NCBI GenBank assembly: GCA_046757465.1
Contig: JBHHYH010000001.1
Span: 70,285-134,284, forward strand
Direction: 5' to 3'
DNA: 64,000 bases
DNA from: Scalindua_A sp046757465
GTDB lineage: Bacteria > Planctomycetota > Brocadiia > Brocadiales > Scalinduaceae
Position 1 is the first letter of the stretch, and each line of letters starts with the position of its first letter. This document shows, in pieces, positions 55,348-63,894 of the stretch. The notes under the pieces are model-generated. The model was given only the letters and a program-made list of their open reading frames with translations, was not told the origin of the DNA and did not search any database. Position numbers and translations under genes: made by a program.

Positions 55348-55860
55348 TCCATAATTACGGCGGTTTGCAAAAAGATATGTCGGGTATGCACAATACTTAT
55401 TAATGAGAGCATGAAATAGATTACATTTTAGCCCTGTACGGCGTTCCCCCTAAAGGGGCCTACTTCTGGTAGCCTACAGGGCAATTCAAATCCCCCATTC
55501 CCCCCTTTGCTAAAGGGGGATCAAGGGGGATTAGCTTATAACCATATAATAGTTTTTAGAAACAAGGTAACCTATTTAGTGCTCTGTGTAATAAGAAGGG
55601 AGAAACCCTGTGGAAAAAGAAATAAAGGTTTGGTATGACAAGGAAGGAGACTACCTTGAAGTTTTATTCGCTCAAAGAGAGGGGTATTTTAAAGAAACTG
55701 AGAATGATGCTGTAATGGAAAAAATTGATAATAATGGTGAGGTTATTGGTTTTTCAATACTGAAGATTAGTGATTTAAAGGAACAAAAACCTATTTCGCT
55801 GATTCTTAAGTCCGTTCTCCCGAAAAAAGTCATTTCAGATCAATAGAAAAGCTGAAAGGA
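55279..55860. repeat. Segmental duplication, copy A
   Basis: About 580 bp, containing the 3' end of the zinc-ribbon gene, a hairpin-rich spacer and a complete DUF2283 gene. It recurs at 57716-58297 at a constant offset of 2437 bp with only scattered substitutions. The spacer part (55395 on) has GCCCTGTA/TACAGGGC and AATCCCCC/GGGGGATT palindromes and occurs a third time at the window end. Confidence 0.88.
55610..55846 (+). CDS. DUF2283 protein, copy A
   Basis: 78 residues from GTG at 55610 after GAAGGGAGAAACCCT. KVWYDKEGDYLEVLF and AVMEKIDNNGEVIGFSIL are the DUF2283 signature. Members are small proteins of unknown function, frequent near toxin-antitoxin genes. A near-identical copy is at 58047. 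Confidence 0.82.
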   Translation: MEKEIKVWYDKEGDYLEVLFAQREGYFKETENDAVMEKIDNNGEVIGFSILKISDLKEQKPISLILKSVLPKKVISDQ

Positions 55861-55995
55861 TAGCTTGCCTGCAAACCATGTTTTCAACTTGTACCAAACA
55901 CTTTTCCCTTTATAAATATATTCTCAGAAATGGACAGGTTGTCCTGGATCTATCTTTTCCGACACCGATCGGGAATCTAATTTAACGGTTAAGGA

Positions 55996-56130
55996 ATGAC
56001 AACAAGACGTTTTTTAGGCGTAAAAGATGAATGGAAAAAGATGAAGACGGAAAAGGGGGATATATGCTACGTATGTTACAACGAAGCAAAAGAATCAGCG
56101 GAAGAACAAAACCGGAAAGATATGATCTAA
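55996..56130 (+). pseudogene. Partial copy of the zinc-ribbon gene
   Basis: From 56008 the frame reads RFLGVKDEWKKMKTEKGDICYVCYNEA, close to residues 9-35 of the gene at 55177, but the first C-x-x-C pair is missing. An in-frame ATG at 55996 could give 44 residues ending at TAA 56128. Loss of half the zinc site suggests a decayed duplicate. Confidence 0.7.
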
Positions 56131-56155
56131 ATTGAGCGATTTTATATTATATGAT

Positions 56156-56239
56156 ATTGTAGCCGCTGGCTTTAGCCTGCGTTTCTCATCATCTGATGGG
56201 TCCACGTAAGTTTCGCAACCTTAAGGTTGCGGCTACAAT
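56156..56239. repeat. 84-bp palindromic element
   Basis: ATTGTAGCCGC at 56156-56166 and GCGGCTACAAT at 56229-56239 are perfect reverse complements. The interior has GCTGGCTTTAGCC and a GCAACCTTAAGGTTGC palindrome. Non-coding dispersed repeat. Confidence 0.65.
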
Positions 56240-56313
56240 GTCGTTCATTTTAGGTATGAATAGAATAACGTTACTATAGTGGACTGGCCTATTATAAGAA
56301 GCTCACAAATGAG

Positions 56314-56778
56314 ATGTTTGAGAAAGCAAGTGCCAAGCCAGTTGTGAAATTTCTCATCTGGGAACGATTGCTGGATCTGATCGACTGTGACGACGATGTT
56401 ATAAATTCTTTGAAAAGTTATATTTACAGCAAATACATTGTAAGCACGGATATTGGGAAAGGAGGACTCAAATTGATGAATTCTGAAAGCATTCCGAAGA
56501 TCTTAGAGAGCATCTGGGGGGCCATAGACAAGCTAAAGGATTCCCTATATTCGCTTGGGCTAGAACCCAAAAGGACATCGCAGTTCAGGCTATTTTACGG
56601 CTTCTCAGTTTCCTATCAATGGGGTGACCTGTGGACAGGTTTTTCCCATGCGGTTTGGATGAACCACAAGACACCATTTTATGTCCAATTTCGGACCGAC
56701 TGGTTGAAAAGCGACGTCGAAGATGTTGATAGCAAGCTAAAAGGCTTAGGCTTCCAATTTGATGACGAACTAAAATGA
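56314..56778 (+). CDS. Hypothetical protein, probably N-terminally truncated
   Basis: 154 residues with no recognised family; a DLWTGFSHAVWMNHKTPFYVQFRTDW segment is distinctive. The frame stays open about 40 bp upstream (reading SGLAYYKKLTNE) without a start codon. Together with the palindromic repeat just upstream, this suggests the 5' part was lost. It could be the C-terminal end of a larger nuclease-like or defence protein; this is a guess. Confidence 0.45.
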   Translation: MFEKASAKPVVKFLIWERLLDLIDCDDDVINSLKSYIYSKYIVSTDIGKGGLKLMNSESIPKILESIWGAIDKLKDSLYSLGLEPKRTSQFRLFYGFSVSYQWGDLWTGFSHAVWMNHKTPFYVQFRTDWLKSDVEDVDSKLKGLGFQFDDELK

Positions 56779-57059
56779 ATATATCATGGTCGATTCTGAA
56801 AATCTTGAGGTGGGTCTCATAAATAAGGTGAAAAACATACTATCAAAAACTGACACCGAGTTGCGCGCTACATAACAAAAAGGTTGAGCAGAGGACTGCC
56901 AAATAGCGGTTTCTGACTTTCTTCTTTTTCAAAGCCGTGTAAATGTATCCGGCTTTTCCGCTTTTAAACCGCCCCTCCTCACCTTAACCGATAAAACTCA
57001 ATTTATGGATTTAACATAAGCTACCCAAACTTCTGCCTATAGAAATACCAAATTATGTG

Positions 57060-57090
57060 TTGACGTAAATGATAATATATATTATCATTT
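57060..57090 (+). promoter_or_regulatory. Toxin-antitoxin promoter overlapping a 24-bp palindrome
   Basis: TTGACG (57060-57065), a 17-bp spacer and TATCAT (57083-57088) form a promoter. A perfect 24-bp palindrome, AAATGATAATAT followed by its mirror complement, spans 57067-57090 and covers the spacer and -10 element. Binding there would block RNA polymerase, the usual autorepression of type II toxin-antitoxin operons. Transcription would start only a few bases before the toxin ATG at 57099. Confidence 0.7.
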
Positions 57091-57098
57091 AGCTAATC

Positions 57099-57386
57099 AT
57101 GGGTGTATTATTCAAACCACCATTCAAGAAATTCGTAAAAAAACAATCAAGACCTTTTCAACTTGCCATTGAAGATGAAGTGGAAAATATACTAAATGAT
57201 CCAGATATTGGAGAAGTAAAGAAAGGTAACCTCTCTGGATTCAAAGTTTACAAATTTAACTTTAAGGGTCAACAATTTTTAATCGCTTATCTTTTGAAAC
57301 AAAATAACATAATTTTTTATATGATAGGAACTCATGAAAATTTTTATCTTAGACTGAAAAGATATTTGAAGGAGACCGAAAAATGA
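57099..57386 (+). CDS. RelE/ParE superfamily toxin
   Basis: 95 residues: a basic helical N-terminus (PPFKKFVKKQSRPFQLAIEDEVENIL), then the strand-rich core GFKVYKFNFKGQQFLIAYLL and NIIFYMIGTHENFYLRLKRYL, the RelE-fold pattern with a terminal His/Tyr. Likely an mRNA interferase. The toxin gene precedes the antitoxin, as in HigBA. The stop overlaps the next start (ATGA). The leader would be almost absent given the promoter position. Confidence 0.82.
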   Translation: MGVLFKPPFKKFVKKQSRPFQLAIEDEVENILNDPDIGEVKKGNLSGFKVYKFNFKGQQFLIAYLLKQNNIIFYMIGTHENFYLRLKRYLKETEK

Positions 57387-57694
57387 ATACTGCACAAAAG
57401 GTATATAAAGAGATTGTGGATATGTCAATTGCAGAAAGGGAAAAACTATTTGCTGTTATTGCAAGACGTGGATTTGAAAAGGATTTTTACAATCACGATG
57501 AAGTATTTGGCGAAATAAGGCAATCTCCTTTTACTATAAAGGAGGCGGCTGAATATCTTGAAGTAGCTGAAATAACCGTGCGAAGGTGGGTAAAATCAAG
57601 AAAGTTAAAATCAAGAAAGATTGGCAGGAATATTGTATTCAGTGTAGATGCGCTGAAAAGTTTTAAGAAACATAATAAATCTCTAAAACCTTGA
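57383..57694 (+). CDS. HTH antitoxin/regulator of the RelE pair
   Basis: 103 residues. The N-terminal 40 residues (DMSIAEREKLFAVIARRGFEKDF) probably bind the toxin. The C-terminal half is a MerR/excisionase-type helix-turn-helix: FTIKEAAEYLEVAEITVRRWVKSRKLKSRKIGRNIVF. It overlaps the toxin stop by four bases and is the likely binder of the palindrome at 57067-57090. Confidence 0.8.
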   Translation: MNTAQKVYKEIVDMSIAEREKLFAVIARRGFEKDFYNHDEVFGEIRQSPFTIKEAAEYLEVAEITVRRWVKSRKLKSRKIGRNIVFSVDALKSFKKHNKSLKP

Positions 57695-57715
57695 TAGTCT
57701 TGGGTGAGCAGAGCA

Positions 57716-58297
57716 GCAAAAGAATCAGCGGAAGAACAAATACAAAAAGATATGGATAAGATATTGAAAAAGAAAAGGGAATAGTCCATAATTACGGCGG
57801 TTTGCAAAAAGATATGTCGGGTATGCACAATACTTATTAATGAGAGCATGAAATAGATTACATTTTAGCCCTGTACGGCGTTCCCCCTAAAGGGGCCTAC
57901 TTCTGGTAGCCTACAGGGCAATTCAAATCCCCCATTCCCCCCTTTGCTAAAGGGGGATCAAGGGGGATTAGCTTATAACCATATAATAGTTTTTAGAAAC
58001 AAGGTAACCTATTTAGTGCTCTGTGTAATAAGAAGGGAGAAACCCTGTGGAAAAAGAAATAAAGGTTTGGTATGACAAGGAAGGAGACTACCTTGAAGTT
58101 TTATTCGATCAAAGAGAAGGGTATTTTAAAGAAACTGAGAATGATGCTGTGATGGAAAAAATTGATAATAATGGAGAGCTTATTGGTTTTTCAATACTTA
58201 AGATTAGTGATTTAAAGGAACAAAAACCTATTTCACTGATTCTTAAGTCCGTTCTTCCAAAAAAAGCCATTTCAGATAAATAGAAAAGCTAAAAGGA
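57716..58297. repeat. Segmental duplication, copy B
   Basis: Begins 21 bp after the antitoxin stop, inside what was the 3' end of the zinc-ribbon gene (AAAGAATCAGCGGAAG), and matches 55279-55860 through the DUF2283 gene. The 5' end of the zinc-ribbon gene is missing, so this is a truncated downstream copy. The toxin-antitoxin pair lies between the two copies. Confidence 0.88.
58047..58283 (+). CDS. DUF2283 protein, copy B
   Basis: 78 residues differing from copy A at only about four positions (for example LFDQRE for LFAQRE and GELIGF for GEVIGF). Same GTG start and ribosome site. Still intact, so either the duplication is recent or both copies are kept. Confidence 0.82.
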   Translation: MEKEIKVWYDKEGDYLEVLFDQREGYFKETENDAVMEKIDNNGELIGFSILKISDLKEQKPISLILKSVLPKKAISDK

Positions 58298-58311
58298 TAA
58301 AGGAGGTTGTT

Positions 58312-59376
58312 ATGAATAAGAATGCCTTTTACATATTTATAGTGTTATTAATTACTGGAGCTATTGGCAATATCTATGCTGATGATTATTATGAAAATTT
58401 AGAAAGAGAAAGACAACTTAATGATATAGAGCGAAAGGTAGATGGCTTAAAAAGAAGTAAACATAGTTCAAATATACAGGCACAGAATCAACAAATAAAA
58501 AAAAATCATAATAATAGCATAGTTAGCGCACACCCTGATTATAACAAGATTGTTTATGGGCAAGAATTTCCACAATGGATAGGTGCTATGCCCCCAAAAG
58601 AAATTATACGGGCAAAGGATATAGTTTATCGTGGAACGGCAGATGAAATAAATCAATTATTGACAGGATACAAGGGTAATTATATACCACCCATACTTAA
58701 AAGGGAAAGGCAGGTTGCAAATTCTATTTTAGGAATAAAGAAAAAACGGGCCACACCTAGAAAAAATGTTGATATCCTTGATAGTTTTACAGGGATTTTG
58801 AACAATTTAACTCCTCAAACTATTAACCAGATTCAAAAAAATAGACGCAAGTTAGGAATGGTAAATAAAAAAGAGATATTACTTCTTATTGATGATTACG
58901 CTAAATTGAACAATGAAAAGAAAAAAGAAGAAAATTTGCATTACAGCACAATAGCAAATGTGCATCCAGATTATCAGGAGATTTCCAACGATCCAAAGTT
59001 TTATGAATTTATAAATAACTTACCTGAAGAAAAGAGGAAGATATGCAATGCAATTGTTGATGGGGGATCAGCAGAAGAAGTTAATGCCCTACTCTCTGCT
59101 TACAAGCAGAGTATAAGGGTAGAAAGTACATATATAGAGAATACGGACCAAACAACAGATAAAATTTCAAACGCCTATACCGTTGGGCAAATAGTTAAAC
59201 TAAACAACCCTTCCGATGATAGTGTAGCTTTTTATAAGGACTCATCACTTAAAGACATTACTATTCTTTTCACAAATGGGGTTAGGGCAAAAGTTATAGA
59301 AATAAAAGGTTCTAATACATATAAAGTAAAAGTAGGTGAACATATCGGATGGGTTTCTGGGAATGTTCTAAAATGA
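58312..59376 (+). CDS. Secreted protein with two HPDY repeats and C-terminal SH3-like domain
   Basis: A signal peptide (residues 1-23, ending in NIYA) is followed by a coiled, charged segment. Two repeats of about 50 residues follow: AHPDYNKIVYGQEFPQWI to INQLLTGYK near 75-125, and VHPDYQEISNDPKFYEFI to VNALLSAYK near 222-270. The last 65 residues (YTVGQIVKLNNP, KVKVGEHIGWVSGNVL) resemble bacterial SH3. Such repeats occur in phage-related and conjugative-element proteins. AAAGGAGGTTGTT is a strong ribosome site. Function unknown. Confidence 0.7.
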   Translation: MNKNAFYIFIVLLITGAIGNIYADDYYENLERERQLNDIERKVDGLKRSKHSSNIQAQNQQIKKNHNNSIVSAHPDYNKIVYGQEFPQWIGAMPPKEIIRAKDIVYRGTADEINQLLTGYKGNYIPPILKRERQVANSILGIKKKRATPRKNVDILDSFTGILNNLTPQTINQIQKNRRKLGMVNKKEILLLIDDYAKLNNEKKKEENLHYSTIANVHPDYQEISNDPKFYEFINNLPEEKRKICNAIVDGGSAEEVNALLSAYKQSIRVESTYIENTDQTTDKISNAYTVGQIVKLNNPSDDSVAFYKDSSLKDITILFTNGVRAKVIEIKGSNTYKVKVGEHIGWVSGNVLK

Positions 59377-59451
59377 AATTACTAAAAAAAGGACGTGAAC
59401 AAATAGGGATAGACACTATTTTATTTCAAACAAATTTCCAGTCATTAATCA

Positions 59452-60273
59452 TTAATGATGATAAATCACCCCGTCAAATGCTTGAGGTATATTAATCGGT
59501 TTACAATTCAACAGTCGTAGACTACTACCTTCATATTGAGAAAACGGCTCGCCAATATTACAGGCTATACACTCCTCAAAATTGCTAAGCGATTTGTCAA
59601 TATCGCTATCAGGCTTGTTTGTCTCCTGGTAGATGGATGATACTTTTAGCTCAGGGTTTTTCTTGTTAAGAAGTAATCCAAGATATTTATGAGAGTTATC
59701 TGCCGTTAACCATTCTATAGGAGCTTTGATTGTATGAATACTCCCAACAAGTGCAAAGATTTTACAGGCTTTATTTGTCTCCTCTATTTCAGCAATTAGG
59801 GTGTTTGCCATATATTCATCTCTGGTTATTCTAGTATGCTTAAAAACACGTGGAGGCATATCGATAACCAGGACCTTTATGCCTGATTTTCTTGCCGTAA
59901 TAAGTAGATCCTTATATAAGGGGTTTGATAGGTGGGACGGGAATTTGATTTCCTCTAGTCCTGTACCTGTTTCCAGAAAATAATCAACCCTGTTTTGTTC
60001 ATCTGTTGAAATCTCTAAAGCAAGGATAGTTGAGGGAAGTTCTTTAGACAGCCTTTGAATAAAAGAGTTCACCATTTCAAGTTGATGACCCTGGTTGTGT
60101 CTTTCACCCAAAAGGATTACGTCATTATCCCCTAATTTGCCCATTAAATAATCGGTAGGATTCTGTTTGTTTTGATTGACGTAGGATATAAGAGTGCTGT
60201 CATTAGCAAGGGAAGTATTCACCTTGAGGCAAACAAGAAGTATCGAGATTAAGACCAGTAATTTTGCTTTCAC
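59452..60273 (-). CDS. Secreted ChaN-like haem-binding family protein
   Basis: 273 residues with a signal peptide (LLVLISILLVCLKVNTSLA). The core DNDVILLGERHNQGHQLEM near 49-67, TILALEIS near 83 and IFALVGSIHTIKAP near 185 match the ChaN/Tiki-like fold (cofactor haem-binding, PF04187). ChaN of Campylobacter binds haem and is linked to iron uptake. The extra CIACNIG near the end holds a Cys pair. No iron-uptake genes are adjacent. Confidence 0.75.
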   Translation of the reverse strand: MKAKLLVLISILLVCLKVNTSLANDSTLISYVNQNKQNPTDYLMGKLGDNDVILLGERHNQGHQLEMVNSFIQRLSKELPSTILALEISTDEQNRVDYFLETGTGLEEIKFPSHLSNPLYKDLLITARKSGIKVLVIDMPPRVFKHTRITRDEYMANTLIAEIEETNKACKIFALVGSIHTIKAPIEWLTADNSHKYLGLLLNKKNPELKVSSIYQETNKPDSDIDKSLSNFEECIACNIGEPFSQYEGSSLRLLNCKPINIPQAFDGVIYHH

Positions 60274-60588
60274 TTTTGGTACTCCAAAATGTATGAATAA
60301 CCTATGTAGAGGACTGTCATACCTTATTATCGGATTGAGTCTTTAAAACCTTAGTTTGAAATACGTGGAAAGAGGCGTTATGGGTACAGATGAAGCTGTG
60401 GAGGTTTTTGAAAATATGAGGATGATACTGATTAGATGAAAAATGATAAAAGGATAGGAAATAAATTCTGACAAGCAGGAAAAGCGGGTTATCGCTAAAA
60501 TAGGCAAAAAGGTAGGTAGTGTATTAAGTGTTTCACCAGGAGGCTGGTGAAGGAAACGAAGGTCAAAAAAATGGGGGTAAGATAAATA
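60274..60588. other. Intergenic stretch without recognisable gene
   Basis: About 315 bp between two minus-strand genes for secreted proteins. I find no frame with a ribosome site and no repeat apart from the hairpin that follows at 60589. Confidence 0.4.
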
Positions 60589-60615
60589 ATGCCTGCGTGG
60601 TGTGGACGCAGGCAT
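60589..60615 (-). terminator. Hairpin terminator after the secreted-protein gene
   Basis: ATGCCTGCG and CGCAGGCAT form a perfect 9-bp stem with a 9-base loop, 32 bp after the stop at 60648. On the minus strand it is followed by a T-rich stretch (TATTTATCTT), making a reasonable intrinsic terminator. Confidence 0.65.
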
Positions 60616-60647
60616 CGAGCAAGCATTCCAATTATGAAGAGAGTATC

Positions 60648-61163
60648 CTACTCCTCGGGATCTTCTTCGTCAATGAAGGTACCATATGGACCACGAATTA
60701 CTTCATAATCCTCCTTCTTGATGATTCCCTTGTCAGGAGTTTCTATCTTGACCTCCCCAATTATTGATTTAAAAGGGGACTGTGAAATTTCTACCTTAAA
60801 GGAATTGCCAAGAAATTTAGATTCTTTAAAGTGCTCTTTAGTATAATCGTAAGAAAGATATAGAGGACTCTTCCCTTTTTTGACTAAAAGGGATTTTTTC
60901 CCCTGATCATAGAGAGTTACGGTTAATTTTTTATCCTTGGGTGTCCATGAAACATCTATCTTAATAACACCGGGATATTTTGCCTGAAATAGAATTTCTC
61001 TTGGTCGCGTATCAGTAGCATCTTTGAGAACACTGATTAGCTTAAAATGTCGCACCTCCTTCGCTGCCATGACAGATCCCTGATTAAGGGTTGTGAAGGC
61101 AATTATGATTGAAATGTTAAACAAAAATGCAATAAATGACTTTTCGAACAATGAATAACTCAT
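60648..61163 (-). CDS. Secreted or periplasmic hypothetical protein
   Basis: 171 residues with an N-terminal signal (FIAFLFNISIIIAFTTL, likely cleavage after VMA). The mature part looks like a beta sandwich (PGVIKIDVSWTPKDKKLTVTLYDQG and NSFKVEISQS) as in exported Ig-like domains, with an acidic end (FIDEEDPEE). AGGAGGGTTTC precedes the ATG. No family recognised. Confidence 0.6.
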   Translation of the reverse strand: MSYSLFEKSFIAFLFNISIIIAFTTLNQGSVMAAKEVRHFKLISVLKDATDTRPREILFQAKYPGVIKIDVSWTPKDKKLTVTLYDQGKKSLLVKKGKSPLYLSYDYTKEHFKESKFLGNSFKVEISQSPFKSIIGEVKIETPDKGIIKKEDYEVIRGPYGTFIDEEDPEE

Positions 61164-61396
61164 TTGAAACCCTCCTAAAGTTTACTTAAACTAAACAGTT
61201 TGATTGCCTCGTATTAGTAATACGACAGGCAAGATACAGACAGGTCTGAGTGGTGTATCTACATAACAATTAATTTAGTTTAAAAGAAGCAAATATTATA
61301 CCTAAGAACGGTGAAATCTCAAAAAGTTGATGATACTAATAAGTAATACCGTAAAAATGTGAAAAGTAGGATTTTATCACAAATTAACATTTTCCG

Positions 61397-61425
61397 TTGA
61401 CATTATAAATTGAATTTTCTATGCT
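61397..61425 (+). promoter_or_regulatory. Candidate promoter for the aldolase operon
   Basis: TTGACA at 61397-61402 (perfect), a 17-bp spacer and TATGCT at 61420-61425 (4 of 6), followed by TATAAAAT. It lies 118 bp upstream of the small cysteine protein gene. The rest of the 61164-61542 gap shows nothing else. Confidence 0.5.
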
Positions 61426-61542
61426 ATAAAATCGATCAATTATAAGTCAGTTGCTACGAAATTTTAACAAACTGTATAATAACCGTTCAAAATAACACCG
61501 CCTTTTCTTAACAAGGCTATTTTTTATTTTAAAGAGGATTAA

Positions 61543-61764
61543 GTGGTGTCAATCAAAGGATACGTTGATTATAAACGTCGGGAATATTGTAAAGATATAA
61601 GGTGCCCAATACAGCTTGATCTTGATGCTCAAGAGGAAGGCACTGAAGAATATGAAAGAATAAGGGCAATATGCAAAAATGATTGCAGGCGTACCACTTA
61701 CGAATTTCATCACTGGTTAATAAATAAAGGTTATTTAGTTGTCAGACCTGACGAATCTGCTTAA
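61543..61764 (+). CDS. Small four-cysteine protein
   Basis: 73 residues from GTG at 61543 after AAAGAGGAT. It contains REYCKDIRCPIQL and AICKNDCRRTTYEFHHWL, a C-x4-C and C-x3-C pair about 28 residues apart, which suggests a metal or Fe-S site. It is 37 bp upstream of the aldolase gene and probably co-transcribed. No family recognised. Confidence 0.6.
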   Translation: MVSIKGYVDYKRREYCKDIRCPIQLDLDAQEEGTEEYERIRAICKNDCRRTTYEFHHWLINKGYLVVRPDESA

Positions 61765-61801
61765 AAAACGACATAACAGTTAAACAGAGGAGGTATAAGA
61801 A

Positions 61802-62614
61802 ATGGATTGGGGAATGAAAAACCGAATGGCACAACTGATGGGATCTGATGGTCATTGTATGTTTATGCCGATAGACCATGGATACTTTCTGGGGCCTACA
61901 AGTAAATTAGAAAGACCGGGCGAAACGATTAAGCCGATTATTGAGTATTGTGACGCACTTTTCGTTACAAGGGGTGTACTGCGTTCGGCCATAAACCCGG
62001 ATAACAGTAAACCAATCATCCTCCGGGTATCAGGCGGTACCAGCGTGGTTGGAGGCGACCTTGCAAATGAAGGGCTTACCACATCCATAAAAGATGCTGT
62101 TCGACTTAACGCCTCAGCAGTGGGCCTGTCAGTCTTTATAGGTAGTGAATATGAACGTCAAACGTTGTTAAATCTGGGCAAGCTTGTGGATGAGTGCGAA
62201 GAGTATGGTATCCCCGTAATGGCGGTTACGGCTGTAGGTAAGGAACTGGAAAAGCGAGATGCCAGGTATTTATCATTGTGCTGCCGTATTGCCGCAGAGT
62301 TAGGGGCCAAGGTGGTAAAGACATACTGGTGTGAAGATTTTGATAAGGTTACGAATGGTTGTCCTGTTCCGATAGTTATAGCAGGCGGGCCTAAGTTTGA
62401 TACAGAGCTTCCGGTGTTCGAATTTGTCTATGACGGTATGCAAAAAGGAGCCATTGGCGTAAATCTTGGAAGAAACATCTGGCAACATGAACATCCTGTA
62501 GCAATGGCTAGGGCACTACACGCCATTATCCATGAAGAAGCTACCGCTAAAGAAGCCAATGATATATTCAATGAGGTCAAAAGTGGTAAAGAACCGGTAG
62601 CGGCTGGGGTTTAG
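61802..62614 (+). CDS. Class I aldolase, DhnA/LsrF type
   Basis: 270 residues. MFMPIDHGYFLGPTSKLERP near 19, a (beta/alpha)8 pattern, and the Schiff-base lysine in GAKVVKTYWCEDF near 175 mark the DeoC/LsrF/DhnA aldolase family. PIVIAGGPKFDTE and GVNLGRNIWQHEHPVAMARAL form the phosphate-binding end. The family contains fructose-bisphosphate aldolases, transaldolase-like aromatic synthesis enzymes and LsrF thiolases; which applies cannot be told here. AGAGGAGGTATAAGA is a strong ribosome site. Confidence 0.85.
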   Translation: MDWGMKNRMAQLMGSDGHCMFMPIDHGYFLGPTSKLERPGETIKPIIEYCDALFVTRGVLRSAINPDNSKPIILRVSGGTSVVGGDLANEGLTTSIKDAVRLNASAVGLSVFIGSEYERQTLLNLGKLVDECEEYGIPVMAVTAVGKELEKRDARYLSLCCRIAAELGAKVVKTYWCEDFDKVTNGCPVPIVIAGGPKFDTELPVFEFVYDGMQKGAIGVNLGRNIWQHEHPVAMARALHAIIHEEATAKEANDIFNEVKSGKEPVAAGV

Positions 62615-62863
62615 AAAGCTTAAAATATTTCGTTTTATTAGAAGACCAGAATGGTAGGCCAAGTCTGTTAATCACTACCATCTAGAGTTGAGAAGCGATA
62701 TACCCTTAATGCCTTGTATAATATGTTATTAAATTTCCTTCCTTGTTACAAACCTCACTAAATACGTTCTTCGGCATGGTGTAAAGGATAGTTCATTAGT
62801 GGCTCTTATAAAATATTTAATGCCTTTTCTTCGCAAACTGTTTTAAATATTTCTTTACTAATT

Positions 62864-63889
62864 ATGCGCGTAGCGATGTATTACAATAATAAAGACGTGA
62901 GATTAGAGGAGATGCCAACTCCCCTAATCGGTCCGGGTGAAGTATTGGTAAAGGTGTTGGCTTGTGGCGTCTGCGGCAGTGATGTAATGGAGTGGTATCG
63001 TATTAATAAGGCCCCTCTGGTACTCGGCCATGAGGCTACAGGAGAAATTGTTGAGGTAGGGGATGGTGTTGGGCAATTTAAAGTAGGCGACAGGGTGTTT
63101 GTTTCCCACCATGTTCCTTGCAATACGTGCCATTACTGCTTGAGCGGCAACCATACTGCTTGTGATACCTTGCGTAGTACAAATTTTGACCCCGGCGGCT
63201 TCGCCGAATACATACGTGTACCACGTATTAACGTAGACAGAGGCGTTTTTTTGCTTCCTGACAATTTATCATTCGAAGATGGAACCCTAATCGAACCGCT
63301 GGCATGTGTAGTTCGTGGACAAAGATTGGTGAATATAGAACCGGGGCATACCGTAGTCGTTATCGGCAGTGGTATTTCCGGACTACTTCATATACTACTG
63401 GCTCGAGCAACTGGGGCCGGGAGAGTTATTGCCACGGATATAAATGAATATCGTCTAAATATGGCAAGGAAATTTGGAGCTGATTTCGTTATACCTGCTG
63501 ATGAAGATGTGCCTTCACACCTGCTCAAGCTGAATGGAAACAGGCTAGCTGACCGTGTGACCGTCTGCACGGGGGCTATTCCTGCCTTAAATGCAGCACT
63601 TCAATCAGTAGATTGTGGAGGTACCGTTCTTTTCTTTGCGCCCACAGACCCCGGTGTTGATCTTCCTATCCGGTTTAATGATTTCTGGCGCAACGGAATA
63701 ACATTAACATCTACATACGGCGCAAGCCCCATTGACATCGCAACGGCAATGGAATTGATTAGCACTAAACGTATTACCGTAAATGAAATGATCACGCAGC
63801 GTTTAGGATTGGCAGATACGGGAGCTGGCTTTCAGCTTGTTACTGATGCCAGAGAATCCATAAAGGTAATCATCGAACCTCATAAATAA
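62864..63889 (+). CDS. Zinc-dependent medium-chain alcohol dehydrogenase
   Basis: 341 residues. The catalytic zinc site is CGVCGSD with LGHEATGEIVEVG, the structural zinc is PCNTCHYCLSGNHTAC (four Cys near 86-100), and the NAD(P) fold is VVVIGSGISGLLHI near 167. It belongs to the threonine/sorbitol dehydrogenase group. It follows the aldolase by 250 bp on the same strand, so the pair may act on related sugar or polyol substrates. Substrate unknown. Confidence 0.88.
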   Translation: MRVAMYYNNKDVRLEEMPTPLIGPGEVLVKVLACGVCGSDVMEWYRINKAPLVLGHEATGEIVEVGDGVGQFKVGDRVFVSHHVPCNTCHYCLSGNHTACDTLRSTNFDPGGFAEYIRVPRINVDRGVFLLPDNLSFEDGTLIEPLACVVRGQRLVNIEPGHTVVVIGSGISGLLHILLARATGAGRVIATDINEYRLNMARKFGADFVIPADEDVPSHLLKLNGNRLADRVTVCTGAIPALNAALQSVDCGGTVLFFAPTDPGVDLPIRFNDFWRNGITLTSTYGASPIDIATAMELISTKRITVNEMITQRLGLADTGAGFQLVTDARESIKVIIEPHK

Positions 63890-63894
63890 TTGTA

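Noticed and set aside
5443..61542. CRISPR arrays among the many repeats
   Set aside because: No series of regularly spaced direct repeats with unique spacers, and no cas genes; all repeats seen are inverted or duplicated segments.
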